From Fervidicella metallireducens AeB (GTDB lineage Bacteria > Bacillota > Clostridia > Clostridiales > Caloramatoraceae), in assembly GCF_000601455.1 (NCBI RefSeq), contig NZ_AZQP01000004.1:49126-113125 (forward strand): a stretch of 64,000 bases of DNA, read 5' to 3'. This document shows positions 26,455 to 35,224 of this stretch, in pieces. The position numbers and the translations under genes are program-made. Within the stretch, counting starts at the first letter, position 1; every line of letters starts with the position of its first letter. The notes beneath the pieces were generated by a model, which was given only the letters and a program-made list of their open reading frames with translations, did not search any database and was not told the DNA's origin.

Positions 26455-28257
26455 TCAATTATAACTTTTTGATGAAAGGATTTTGTAAAGGATATACGAA
26501 GTTTCTACATCTATTTTATCAAAGAGTTTTATAGAGCGTATTATTTCTTTTGTAGACATGTCGTAAAAACCGTGTTTATAGTAAAGTTTTGAAAGGAACA
26601 AAAGAACATCATCATTTGTAATGCAGTTAAAAAGTTCTAAAGCGGTTTCGAATTTATCAAATTCCTTAACGGATAAAATAGAGTCCAGAATTTCAAGGAT
26701 TATTGGTAAATAAACCTCTGATTCATCCTTTGATTCACTAAGGATGATTTTTTCCTTTTTAAGAAAAAGATTGTTTAAAGATGAATAAACCTTTATAACA
26801 TCAACAGGAGCATTTATTTCATATAGTTTATTTAAAGTTTCTTCAGCACGGCTTAGCTCATCCATAAATGAAAAGCAGAGATAACTAAGCTTTAAAGATG
26901 GGATATAGCATTTATTATTCTCTGGTATTTTTGTAAATTCCTTAATGGCTTCCTGAAAGAGCCTCAGATGGTATAAACACTGTCCCTTTAAAAAGACAAG
27001 GGAATCGTTATTGATATGGTGCTCAAGTGCCATATTGATATAATTTAAAGCTAAAGTATATTGTTTTTCGCAGAACATAATATCAGCAAGCATAGTAAAG
27101 CCTTCTGGAGTTTTCTGAGGGAAAAATTGTTCTATTGTTTTCTTTATCTCCTCCTGGTCTGTGGTTACACTTGTTATAACATTTCCAATTTTGTATATAG
27201 CATCATAGAATTTTGGGTTTAATTTTAAGGTTTCATTATAATATTTCAGGGCACTGTCTAAATCTGAAATCTGATGATATATATTTCCAAGGGCATAACT
27301 TGCTAGATAACCACCAACGCCAATTATGAAACTCAATACAGGAGGTGGATCCCCAAGGGAAAGGCACTTCTCAAAGGATTTTATTGCTTTACCTAATTTA
27401 CCCGTTTCGTGAAAAATATTTCCCCTGAGATATTCAAGATCAGTGTAGTTTGGATAGTATTTTAAACCTTCATCTACAAACATTAAAGCTTCTTCATATT
27501 TTTTCAGTTTTTGATAAGAGAGAACGATTCTGAAAATAAGCTTTGGAACATAAATATCCGTCATCCTGCACTTATTATAAGCAGGGATGTAATACTCAAG
27601 TGCCTTTTCAGGATTGTTTAATGCTGTGTATTCGTTTCCCATACAGAACTGATAATAGGGGTTATCAGGCTCCTCTGCCAATTGTTTCTCTAAAATACGC
27701 ATATTTCGGTTTCGCTTATTTTTTTCTTCTACAACTGAATTCAAATAACCATAATGATATATATTTATATTTTCAGTCTTAACTTTTATGCTGTCATCTT
27801 TTATGGAGATATGCTCATGAATTCTACCTTCATACCTAAGGGAAGGTTTATTTCTAAAAAGTCTGATACTTACATTCAGAACCCTTTCATTTCCAGGTAA
27901 ATCTCCATAATAGCATACTGTATTTAACATATAAACATCTGCAGAATCAGGATTATTTATTATATCTAATATTTTTGATGAATCATTTTTATCAAGCTCA
28001 TCGTCTGCATCCATTATCAATATCCAGTTACCAGATGCCTTTTCTATAGAATAATTACGGGCTTTACTGAAATCATCTACCCATTGAAAATCATAGACCT
28101 TTGCTCCGAAGGTTCTAGCAATTTCTTTAGTATTATCCTTTGAACCTGTATCCACAACTATGATTTCATTTGCAACACTATATATACTCTCAAAACATCT
28201 TCTGATATTGTTTTCTTCATCCTTTACTATCATACAAACGCTAAGAAAAGAATTCAT
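26455..28257 (-). CDS. Family 2 glycosyltransferase with TPR repeats
   Basis: A 600-residue protein. Residues 1-200 are a GT2 (GT-A fold) domain: SVCMIVKDEENNIRRCFESI, IIVVDTGSKDNTKEIA, WVDDFSKARNYSIEKASG and the metal-binding DADDELDK. The rest is a tetratricopeptide superhelix (for example ALEYYIPAYNKCR, ALKYYNETLKLNPKFYDAIY). GT2-TPR proteins of this layout in Firmicutes include peptide S- or O-glycosyltransferases related to SunS, so a protein acceptor is plausible. It lies downstream of, and in the same direction as, the Thr/Ser-rich repeat protein, which could be its substrate; a hairpin separates them. This link is inference. Confidence 0.88.
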   Translation of the reverse strand: MNSFLSVCMIVKDEENNIRRCFESIYSVANEIIVVDTGSKDNTKEIARTFGAKVYDFQWVDDFSKARNYSIEKASGNWILIMDADDELDKNDSSKILDIINNPDSADVYMLNTVCYYGDLPGNERVLNVSIRLFRNKPSLRYEGRIHEHISIKDDSIKVKTENINIYHYGYLNSVVEEKNKRNRNMRILEKQLAEEPDNPYYQFCMGNEYTALNNPEKALEYYIPAYNKCRMTDIYVPKLIFRIVLSYQKLKKYEEALMFVDEGLKYYPNYTDLEYLRGNIFHETGKLGKAIKSFEKCLSLGDPPPVLSFIIGVGGYLASYALGNIYHQISDLDSALKYYNETLKLNPKFYDAIYKIGNVITSVTTDQEEIKKTIEQFFPQKTPEGFTMLADIMFCEKQYTLALNYINMALEHHINNDSLVFLKGQCLYHLRLFQEAIKEFTKIPENNKCYIPSLKLSYLCFSFMDELSRAEETLNKLYEINAPVDVIKVYSSLNNLFLKKEKIILSESKDESEVYLPIILEILDSILSVKEFDKFETALELFNCITNDDVLLFLSKLYYKHGFYDMSTKEIIRSIKLFDKIDVETSYILYKILSSKSYN

Positions 28258-28281
28258 GTAAACACCCCATAAAATTAATTT

Positions 28282-28305
28282 CAGGGGCAGGTTTTACCTG
28301 CCCTG
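28282..28305 (-). terminator. Hairpin between repeat protein and glycosyltransferase
   Basis: CAGGGGCAGGT pairs with ACCTGCCCTG (one bulged base) around a 3-nt loop. On the minus strand it follows the repeat-protein stop by about 35 bases and may be a partial terminator that lowers downstream expression. Confidence 0.6.
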
Positions 28306-28339
28306 TATTTTAAAGAAGGTAGTAGATTGAGGGATTTTG

Positions 28340-29056
28340 TTACATTTGGCCATTGAAATATACCTCTGCTGTAAAAGCAGCTAAACTGCTGATTTTAACT
28401 CTGGTATACTTCAAAAAATATCCTGGGATTAAAACTTGTTTTTCTCCTCCAGCCAAAGGAACAGCTATGCTTTTGTCAGAAACAAAATAGCTGTCGGTAT
28501 CAACGGGACTGACTTCAAGCTCTGCTGTTATGGGATTTGTACCAGAGTTGTATATATAGAAGGTATATAATTTGTACTGACTGGTATCAAATTTAAAGGA
28601 AGTGATTGTTGTTCCTTCATCGGAAGTTAAGGTTGCGTTAGAAGCAGTAAATGCATAGCCGCCTATTTGGACAGTTGGGCTATTAGCTACATCAACAGCA
28701 CCTGTAACTGTAACTGTATCTGTTGTATATGATAGAGCTCTTATATCAACAGTGTTAGAAACATTAACAGCACCGGTTACAGTAATAGAGTCAACAGTGT
28801 AGGATAATGCTCTGATGTCCACAGAGTTGGCTACGTTAACAGCACCGGTTACAGTAACAGTATCAGTGGTATAAGTCAGAGCTCTTATTTCAACAGTGTT
28901 AGAGACATTGACGGCACCAGTTACAGTAACATTGTTAGCTACATTTACAAACATATTTCCACTTCCGTCAACCTGAAGTGGTGTGTTTGTGTTGCTTCCG
29001 TAAATCTGAACTTTAAGATTCTGTGCAGAATCATTAAATATAATGTTGTTAGGCAT
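28340..29056 (-). CDS. Thr/Val-rich 24-residue tandem-repeat protein, DUF6385-like C-terminus
   Basis: A 238-residue protein. After MPNNIIFNDSAQNLKVQIYG come four copies of a 24-residue unit (consensus VTGAVNVSNTVDIRALSYTT followed by DTVT), encoded by exact 72-bp periodicity. The C-terminal 85 residues (FYIYNSGTNPITAELEVSP ... VLIPGYFLKYTRVKISS ... AEVYFNGQ) match the end of the protein at 25579-26424. No signal peptide or anchor. ATG 29056 follows AAGGTGGTG by eight bases; the ATG at 29074 precedes that site. The beta-strand-like, Thr-rich repeats resemble a fibrous surface protein and possible glycosylation target of the adjacent GT2-TPR enzyme. Function not known. Confidence 0.75.
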   Translation of the reverse strand: MPNNIIFNDSAQNLKVQIYGSNTNTPLQVDGSGNMFVNVANNVTVTGAVNVSNTVEIRALTYTTDTVTVTGAVNVANSVDIRALSYTVDSITVTGAVNVSNTVDIRALSYTTDTVTVTGAVDVANSPTVQIGGYAFTASNATLTSDEGTTITSFKFDTSQYKLYTFYIYNSGTNPITAELEVSPVDTDSYFVSDKSIAVPLAGGEKQVLIPGYFLKYTRVKISSLAAFTAEVYFNGQM

Positions 29057-29640
29057 GGATTTCACCACCTTCATAACCGGATTTTTTTACAATTTATAAT
29101 ATGCAAAACTCATATTCAAGGAACAACAATCTTACTAAATAAATTAATCAATGGAGATAATGTCAAAGTGACTTAAAATTCATATAACAGTAAATAAATT
29201 TTAAAGCTGTATCAATAAAAATTATTACCTGTATCATTGCAACTAAATGAAATACTTAATTATAAAAAGGGAAAAATAATCAAAAAAATATCTATAAACA
29301 TACTAAATTGGAAGGCAAATGAATTTAATTACAATATAAAGAAATAAACACATATATATGAATATATTTGTATAATTATAATAAAGGTTATTTCAAAAAA
29401 TAAATATTATTTTCAAATATTTAAATATTTTTATTTTGTAACAGAAGCATAACATGAAGGAAACAGGGGAAAACAAGAGAATGAAACAGATAAGATAATA
29501 AAATTATAACAGCAGGTTAATACATGTAAAAAAATCCTTTAAAATCAGTATAAAATAAGTTGATACAGGTTATAAAAATATATATAATAGACTTACAAGA
29601 TAAACAAAGGCGATATCAGTAGCCTAGGGAGGGTAACAAT
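29057..29640. other. 584-bp non-coding divergent region
   Basis: No plausible gene. It holds, on the minus strand, CATATTATA (29095-29103; CATAnnnTA type) for the repeat protein; an AT palindrome AAATATTTAAATATTT near 29416-29431; and on the plus strand the pflB promoter at 29560-29588. I looked for Rex-like (TTGTnA...TnACAA) or FNR-like palindromes upstream of pflB and found none convincing. Confidence 0.6.
29560..29588 (+). promoter_or_regulatory. Sigma-A promoter for pflB
   Basis: TTGATA (29560-29565), 17-nt spacer, TATAAT (29583-29588), about 50 bases before the ATG. Near-consensus. Confidence 0.75.
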
Positions 29641-31866
29641 ATGAGATTTAAAGAATGGAATGGATTTAATAAAGGTACATGGACAGATGAAATAGACGTA
29701 AGAGATTTTATACAGAAAAATTACACACCATATGAAGGGGATTCAAGCTTTTTAAAGGGTGCTTCACAAAGGACAAAAAGGCTTTGGGAAAAGGTAGCAT
29801 CACTTTTAAAGGAAGAAGTTAAAAATGGTGTTATAGATATTGATACAGAAACTGTTTCAGGTATAACAGCTTACAAACCTGGATATTTAGATAAGGAAAA
29901 TGAAGTTATAGTTGGTTATCAGGCTGATGCTCCATTAAAAAGAATTGTAAATCCTTATGGCGGTATCAGAATGGCAACACAGGCGGCAGAAAGCTATGGC
30001 TATAAAGTAAGTAAAGAGATAGTTGATATCTTCACAAAATACAGAAAAACACATAACCAGGGTGTTTTTGATGCATATAGTGACGAAATGAAATTAGCTA
30101 GAAAAGTAGGAATAATAACTGGTCTACCTGATGCCTATGGTAGAGGAAGAATAATAGGAGATTACAGAAGGGTTCCACTATACGGAATAGATTTTCTTGT
30201 AGAAAAGAAAAAAGAAGACCTTAAAAACTTAAAGGGAGCCATGACAGAAGACCTTATAAGATTAAGGGAAGAGGTTTCAGAACAGATTAAAGCCCTTAAT
30301 GAGATGAAGGAAATGGCAGCATCCTATGGATATGACATATCAAAGCCTGCTAAAAATGCACAGGAAGCAGCACAATTTCTTTACTTTGCTTACCTTGCAG
30401 CAATAAAACAACAAAACGGTGCAGCAATGTCCTTAGGAAGAGTTAGTACATTCCTGGATATATATGTTGAAAGAGACCTTAAAGACGGTGTAATAACTGA
30501 AGAAGAAGCACAGGAAATAATGGACCAGTTTATAATAAAGCTTAGAATGGCAAGACATCTTAGAACACCAGAATACAATGAATTGTTTGCAGGAGATCCA
30601 ACATGGATTACTGAATCAATAGGTGGTATGGGACAGGATGGAAGAACCCTGGTTACAAAAAACAGCTTCAGATTCTTACATTCATTAGTTAATTTAGGGC
30701 CTGCTCCAGAACCAAACATGACTGTATTATGGTCAACTAAGCTTCCAGAAAACTTTAAAAAATTCTGTGCTGAAATGTCAATATTAACAGACTCAATACA
30801 ATATGAAAACGATGATACAATGCGTCTTGAATATGGTGATGACTATGGTATAGCTTGCTGTGTATCACCAATGACAATAGGAAAACAGATGCAGTTCTTC
30901 GGAGCAAGGGCAAACCTTGCTAAGGCATTGCTTTATGCAATAAACGGAGGTATGGATGAAAAGCACCTGGTACAGGTAGGACCAAAGCTTGAAATTCCAG
31001 AAAGTGAGTACCTTTCATATGAAGAAGTAATGAAAAATTATGAAAAGGTTTTAGAATGGTTAGCTGAACTATATGTAAATACCCTTAATATAATTCATTA
31101 CATGCATGACAAATATGCATATGAATCAGCTCAAATGGCACTGCATGATGTTAACATAAGAAGAACAATGGCCTTTGGTATAGCAGGACTTTCAGTTGTT
31201 GCAGACTCATTGAGTGCAATTAAATACGCTAAGGTTAAGCCAGTAAGGGTAAATGGAGTAACAGTTGATTTTGAAGTTGAAGGTGATTTCCCTAAATACG
31301 GTAACGATGATGATAGAGTTGACAGCATTGCAATTGAAATTGTTGAAAAGTTCATGAATGAACTTAGAAAACACCAGACATATAGAAATGCTGAACACAC
31401 AATGTCAGTATTGACAATCACATCTAATGTGGTTTATGGTAAAAAGACAGGGTCAACTCCAGACGGAAGAAAGGCAGGGGAAGCCTTTGCACCAGGAGCA
31501 AACCCAATGCATCAGAGGGATATAGAAGGAGCTTTAGCTTCACTTAACTCAGTTGCAAAGATACCAAACTGCCATTGTATGGATGGTGTATCCAATACAT
31601 TTACAATAGTACCAGAATCACTAGGTAAAAATGAAAAGGACAGAATTAACAACTTAGTAGCAATTATGGATGGATACTTTGAACAGGAAGCTCACCATTT
31701 AAATGTTAACGTTTTAAACAGAGAAATGCTAAAGGATGCAATGGAACATCCAGAAAAATATCCATCACTGACAATAAGGGTATCAGGATATGCAGTAAAC
31801 TTTGTCAGATTATCAAAGGAACAACAGCTTGAAGTATTGAACAGAACATTCCACGAAAGGATGTAA
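29641..31866 (+). CDS. pflB: Formate C-acetyltransferase (pyruvate formate-lyase)
   Basis: A 741-residue glycyl-radical enzyme splitting pyruvate plus CoA into acetyl-CoA and formate. The adjacent catalytic cysteines are Cys406-Cys407 (GIACCVSPM) and the radical glycine is Gly716 in RVSGYAVNF near the C-terminus. [21 protein letters not shown] and [15 protein letters not shown] are typical PFL blocks, and the length is normal. Ribosome binding site AGGGAGGG. The activase gene starts four bases after the stop, so the two are one operon. It shows strictly anaerobic pyruvate metabolism, as the radical form is destroyed by oxygen. Confidence 0.97.
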   Translation: MRFKEWNGFNKGTWTDEIDVRDFIQKNYTPYEGDSSFLKGASQRTKRLWEKVASLLKEEVKNGVIDIDTETVSGITAYKPGYLDKENEVIVGYQADAPLKRIVNPYGGIRMATQAAESYGYKVSKEIVDIFTKYRKTHNQGVFDAYSDEMKLARKVGIITGLPDAYGRGRIIGDYRRVPLYGIDFLVEKKKEDLKNLKGAMTEDLIRLREEVSEQIKALNEMKEMAASYGYDISKPAKNAQEAAQFLYFAYLAAIKQQNGAAMSLGRVSTFLDIYVERDLKDGVITEEEAQEIMDQFIIKLRMARHLRTPEYNELFAGDPTWITESIGGMGQDGRTLVTKNSFRFLHSLVNLGPAPEPNMTVLWSTKLPENFKKFCAEMSILTDSIQYENDDTMRLEYGDDYGIACCVSPMTIGKQMQFFGARANLAKALLYAINGGMDEKHLVQVGPKLEIPESEYLSYEEVMKNYEKVLEWLAELYVNTLNIIHYMHDKYAYESAQMALHDVNIRRTMAFGIAGLSVVADSLSAIKYAKVKPVRVNGVTVDFEVEGDFPKYGNDDDRVDSIAIEIVEKFMNELRKHQTYRNAEHTMSVLTITSNVVYGKKTGSTPDGRKAGEAFAPGANPMHQRDIEGALASLNSVAKIPNCHCMDGVSNTFTIVPESLGKNEKDRINNLVAIMDGYFEQEAHHLNVNVLNREMLKDAMEHPEKYPSLTIRVSGYAVNFVRLSKEQQLEVLNRTFHERM

Positions 31867-31870
31867 TAAC

Positions 31871-32602
31871 ATGGTCACTGGCAGAATTCACTCTATCGAA
31901 ACAATGGGATTACTTGATGGACCGGGAATAAGGGTGGTTGTCTTTATGCAGGGGTGCAGGTTACGCTGTGCCTACTGCCACAACCCAGACACTTGGGATA
32001 CAAAGGGCGGATTTGAAATAACTGCAGAAGAACTTTTAAAAAAGGTCAGAAGGTATAAAGTATATTTTTCAAAATCAGGTGGAGGGGTAACACTATCTGG
32101 AGGCGATCCACTGATGCAGCCTCAATTCGTTGCTGAATTCTTTAAACTCTGTCGGGAGGAAGGAATTCACACAACACTTGATACATCAGGCTATGGATCA
32201 GGCAACTACGATGAGGTTTTAAAATATACAGACTTAATACTTCTTGACATAAAGCACATAGACGATGCTGCCCATAAACAGCTGACAGGCCTTGGCAGAG
32301 AAGGTTTTTTACAATTCCTAGAAGCAGCAAAGTCAAATGGCAATAAAATATGGATAAGGCATGTAGTAGTCCCAGGTATAACAAACGGCAGGGAACATAT
32401 AAAAAAACTTGCTGAATTTATTAACACAATACCCAATGTAGAGAGAGTTGAATTGCTGCCATATCATGTTCATGGTGTGGATAAATATAAAGAGCTTAAC
32501 ATAAAATACAGGCTAGAAGGAATTAAGCCACTGCAAAAAGAAGAACTTGAAGAGCTGTATCAAGTTTTAAACAACAATCTGAATAATAAGAGTTTAACCT
32601 AG
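31871..32602 (+). CDS. pflA: Pyruvate formate-lyase-activating enzyme
   Basis: A 243-residue radical-SAM activase that abstracts hydrogen from Gly716 of the neighbouring PflB. The cluster motif is CRLRCAYC within FMQGCRLRCAYCHNPDTW; GGGVTLSGGDPLMQP and the DTSGYG segment are SAM-binding features. Length matches the family. It lies four bases after pflB and is doubtless co-transcribed. No second ferredoxin-like insert is present, so it is the short PflA type. Confidence 0.97.
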   Translation: MVTGRIHSIETMGLLDGPGIRVVVFMQGCRLRCAYCHNPDTWDTKGGFEITAEELLKKVRRYKVYFSKSGGGVTLSGGDPLMQPQFVAEFFKLCREEGIHTTLDTSGYGSGNYDEVLKYTDLILLDIKHIDDAAHKQLTGLGREGFLQFLEAAKSNGNKIWIRHVVVPGITNGREHIKKLAEFINTIPNVERVELLPYHVHGVDKYKELNIKYRLEGIKPLQKEELEELYQVLNNNLNNKSLT

Positions 32603-32656
32603 AAAAAACAAGAGATTTCATAAATTTACAGGCTATTCACAAAATTAACCATTTTT

Positions 32657-32871
32657 AAAGGTCATAAATAATTGCATAAGACTTCGGTCATTTCATCAAG
32701 TAAGTCTAAATTTTTCTTTGTTTTAAAAATCCTTATCATCGGCAGTGGACATCCGTGTCTCCGGCCTGGGCTCAGCACATCCATGTGCTGAATTACAGGA
32801 TTTTTAAAAGTCAAAAATAAGACTTACTATGATTTATGACATGTACTTTCTGCAATTACTTCATGACCTTT
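32657..32871. repeat. Large nested inverted-repeat element of unknown type
   Basis: Four nested arm pairs: 32657-32676 with 32851-32871 (TGCAATTA and ATGACCTTT pair with the left arm, two interruptions); GTCAT 32687-32691 with ATGAC 32836-32840; AGTAAGTCT 32699-32707 with AGACTTACT 32820-32828; TTTTAAAAATCCT 32721-32733 with AGGATTTTTAAAA 32797-32809, a perfect 13-bp pair. The core holds a hairpin CAGCACA/TGTGCTG (32773-32790) and a weaker GGACA/TGTC hairpin, both with CATCC-type loops. It could be a structured RNA or a MITE-like sequence. No known riboswitch or RNA family is recognised. Confidence 0.7.
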
Positions 32872-32900
32872 TGTAATTTTGGCTTACAAATAATAATTTC

Positions 32901-32935
32901 AAAAATTCGGGGATTTAAAAATCTCCGGATTTTTT
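32901..32935 (+). terminator. Terminator-like hairpin
   Basis: AATTCGGGGATTT pairs with AAATCTCCGGATT (one mismatch each side of the G/C core), followed by TTTTT. It may end the pflBA transcript or one from the structured element. Confidence 0.7.
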
Positions 32936-32946
32936 ATGAACAAAAA

Positions 32947-33014
32947 GGGACAGTCAACAATTGTTTATGATAACATAATAAAAGGGACAGTTACTTATTG
33001 TCAGGAATAGGGAC
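32947..33014. repeat. Three GGGACAGT repeats
   Basis: GGGACAGTCAACAATTGT, GGGACAGTTACTTATTGTC and GGGACAGTTAACAATTTTGTC occur in direct orientation at about 32947, 32984 and 33010. Each has the form GGGACAGTYA followed by an ATTGTC-like end. Same family as the copies at 22729 and 42313. Confidence 0.6.
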
Positions 33015-33051
33015 AGTTAACAATTTTGTCAAATGAGTCAGGAGGGATAGG

Positions 33052-34065
33052 ATGGATTACAAAGAGGTTTTAAAAAATGCAAAACAAAATCTAAATGGAA
33101 GCTGCAGGGTTTGTCAGGTTTGCAACGGAAGGGTCTGTGCAGGTGAAGTCCCAGGTATGGGAGGGACAGGTAGTGGAATGGCATTTACTGCAAACTATGA
33201 GGCCTTGGAAAAAGTGAAGTTAAATATGAGGGTTATACATGATGCAAAGGACCCAGATACATCTATTGAGATTTTTGGCAAAAAGCTAAGAATCCCTGTT
33301 ATGGCAGCACCAGTTTCAGGTACAACATTAAATATGGGAGGAAAATTTTCTGAAAGCCAGTACATATCCTGGGTAATAAAGGGGTGCCTTGATGGTGGAG
33401 TATATCCAATAGTTGGCGATACTGCTGTTGATGCCTTTTTACCTACAAACCTTGATGAATTGAAAAAAAGCGGTGGTACAGGAATTGCAATAATTAAGCC
33501 ATGGGAAAACAAGAATATTATAAATAAAATCAAAATGGCAGAAGAGGCAGGGGTTTTTGCTGTTGGAGTTGATATAGATGCAGCAGGATTGATTACCTTA
33601 GCTTTATTTGGAAAACCAGTTGGACCAAAGACAGTTGAAGAAATAAAGGAACTTGTAAAAAGTACAAAGCTCCCCTTTATATTAAAGGGTGTTATGACAG
33701 TAGATGATGCCCTTTTAGCAGTTGAAACAGGAGCAGCAGCAGTAGTTGTTTCAAATCATGGTGGAAGAGTCCTGGACCAGACACCTGGTGTTGCTGAGGT
33801 GCTTCCTGAAATAGCCAAGGCAGTTAAAGGAAAAATTACTGTACTTGCAGATGGAGGAGTAAGAACAGGAGTAGATGTTTTAAAAATGTTAGCACTTGGA
33901 GCAGATGGGGTTTTAATAGGAAGACCATTTGTAACTGCTTCCTTTGGAGGAGAAAGTGAAGGAGTTAAAACATATATAGATAAAATAGCTGCTGAATTAA
34001 AATCAGCTATGATTTTAACAGGTTGTAAGGATATAAAGAGTATTAACAAAGATATTATAAGATAG
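33052..34065 (+). CDS. FMN-dependent alpha-hydroxy-acid oxidizing protein with N-terminal Cys cluster
   Basis: A 337-residue TIM-barrel flavoprotein of the 2-hydroxyacid oxidase / lactate oxidase family. Motifs are VMAAPVSGTTLN, KGVMTVDDALLAVETGA, the catalytic SNHGGRVLDQTPG (His236) and ADGGVRTGVDVLKMLALGA with GRPF for FMN phosphate. The N-terminus has four cysteines, CRVCQVCNGRVC (Cys18, 21, 24, 29), not present in classical members and able in principle to hold a metal or Fe-S cluster. In an anaerobe the electron acceptor is unlikely to be oxygen. It stands alone between pfl and ptb genes. Substrate uncertain. Confidence 0.85.
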   Translation: MDYKEVLKNAKQNLNGSCRVCQVCNGRVCAGEVPGMGGTGSGMAFTANYEALEKVKLNMRVIHDAKDPDTSIEIFGKKLRIPVMAAPVSGTTLNMGGKFSESQYISWVIKGCLDGGVYPIVGDTAVDAFLPTNLDELKKSGGTGIAIIKPWENKNIINKIKMAEEAGVFAVGVDIDAAGLITLALFGKPVGPKTVEEIKELVKSTKLPFILKGVMTVDDALLAVETGAAAVVVSNHGGRVLDQTPGVAEVLPEIAKAVKGKITVLADGGVRTGVDVLKMLALGADGVLIGRPFVTASFGGESEGVKTYIDKIAAELKSAMILTGCKDIKSINKDIIR

Positions 34066-34074
34066 AAAAGTTGG

Positions 34075-34105
34075 GAGTCCCTAAGTGTTTTGGGGCTTCT
34101 TTTTT
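34075..34105 (+). terminator. Terminator after FMN enzyme gene
   Basis: GAGTCCC pairs imperfectly with GGGGCTTC, followed by six T. Confidence 0.55.
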
Positions 34106-34290
34106 ATGGTTTATCATATAAATTATTAACACTTTAACGTGTTAAAATAAGAAAACAAGAGTAATTGAGACTTAAACCAATAAAATTTTAAAAAATCAAA
34201 AAATTTGAACAAATATTGTGTTTGAATATTTAAAAAATAGAAAATATTTGATAAAATAGAGATGGAGTTCTAGAAGGGAGTGTGTTACAT

Positions 34291-35196
34291 ATGGTCAGAA
34301 ACTTTGGAGAATTAATTGAAATAGCAAAACAAAAGCCAAGGATGAAGCTTTCAGTTGCAGCAGCCCAGGATGACGAGGTGCTTTTAGCTGTTGATGCAGC
34401 TCGAAAAATGGGTATAGTAGAGGCAATACTGGTTGGAGATAAGGCAAAAATAGAAAAAATAGCAGAAGAAGCATCAATTGATATAACAGAATATGAAATA
34501 ATAGACTGCAGAGATTTGGTTGAATCAGCAAGAATTGCTGTTTCACTTGTTTCTCAAGGCAAAGCAGATTTTTTAATGAAGGGCCTTATTGGAACTGCAG
34601 ACCTTCTTCGTGCAGTTCTAGATAAAGAAATCGGGCTTAGAGGGAAAAATCTTTTAAGCCATGTAATGGTTTATGATGTACCAACATACCATAAGCTGGT
34701 TTTCTTAACAGACGGTGGAATGGTCACATATCCAGATTTAGGACAGAAGGTTCAGATAGTTCAAAACGCCGTTACAGTTGCAAAAGCACTTGGGGTAAAT
34801 CCAATTCATGTTGCACCACTTTGTGCAGTTGAAGTTATAAACCCAGATATGCAGGCAACCCTTGATGCAGCTGCACTTACAAAAATGAATCAAAGGGGAC
34901 AGATTAAGGATTGCGTAATAGACGGCCCATTAGCCCTGGATTTAGCAATATCAAAGGAGGCTGCAAAACATAAGGGGGTATCAAGTCCTGTTGCAGGTGA
35001 AGCAGATATACTTCTTGTACCAAACATTGAATCAGGAAATCTTTTAGGAAAATCACTGACATACTTTGCAAATGCAAAATCTGCAGGGGTAATTATGGGT
35101 GCTAAGTGTCCCATTGTACTGGTATCAAGGGCAGATACCCACGAATCAAAATTAAACTCAATAGCATTAGGAAGCTTAGTTGCTAATTTAAAATAA
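34291..35196 (+). CDS. ptb: Phosphate butyryltransferase
   Basis: A 301-residue phosphate acyltransferase converting acyl-CoA and phosphate to acyl-phosphate. It begins with FGELIEIAKQKPRMKLSVAAAQDDEVLLAV and has DFLMKGLIGTADLLRAVLDKE and VDAARKMGIVEAILVGD, all Ptb-type; length fits Ptb rather than Pta. ATG 34291 is preferred (AAGGGAGTG upstream) over GTG 34282. Its stop is 28 bases before iorA, indicating co-transcription, so the physiological substrate may be branched or aryl acyl-CoA. No butyrate kinase gene follows here. Confidence 0.93.
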   Translation: MVRNFGELIEIAKQKPRMKLSVAAAQDDEVLLAVDAARKMGIVEAILVGDKAKIEKIAEEASIDITEYEIIDCRDLVESARIAVSLVSQGKADFLMKGLIGTADLLRAVLDKEIGLRGKNLLSHVMVYDVPTYHKLVFLTDGGMVTYPDLGQKVQIVQNAVTVAKALGVNPIHVAPLCAVEVINPDMQATLDAAALTKMNQRGQIKDCVIDGPLALDLAISKEAAKHKGVSSPVAGEADILLVPNIESGNLLGKSLTYFANAKSAGVIMGAKCPIVLVSRADTHESKLNSIALGSLVANLK

Positions 35197-35224
35197 ATTG
35201 AATAACTTTAAGGGGGATAAAACA

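Larger units (their letters stand above)
32603..33051. other. 449-bp non-coding region with structured element and repeats
   Basis: No plausible gene. From left to right it contains a nested inverted-repeat element (32657-32871), a terminator-like hairpin (32901-32935) and three GGGACAGT-type repeats (32947-33014), then the ribosome binding site CAGGAGGG of the FMN enzyme gene. Confidence 0.7.

Noticed and set aside
28690..28940. CRISPR-like or minisatellite array
   Set aside because: The 72-bp repeats are contiguous, lack spacers and keep an open protein frame, so they are coding tandem repeats.
29057..29640. Rex or FNR operator controlling pflB
   Set aside because: I searched for TTGTnA-type and TTGAT-N4-ATCAA palindromes and saw no adequate match.
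32744..32790. Riboswitch or T-box core
   Set aside because: No known aptamer consensus is present, and the downstream gene is 260 bases away behind a terminator-like hairpin.
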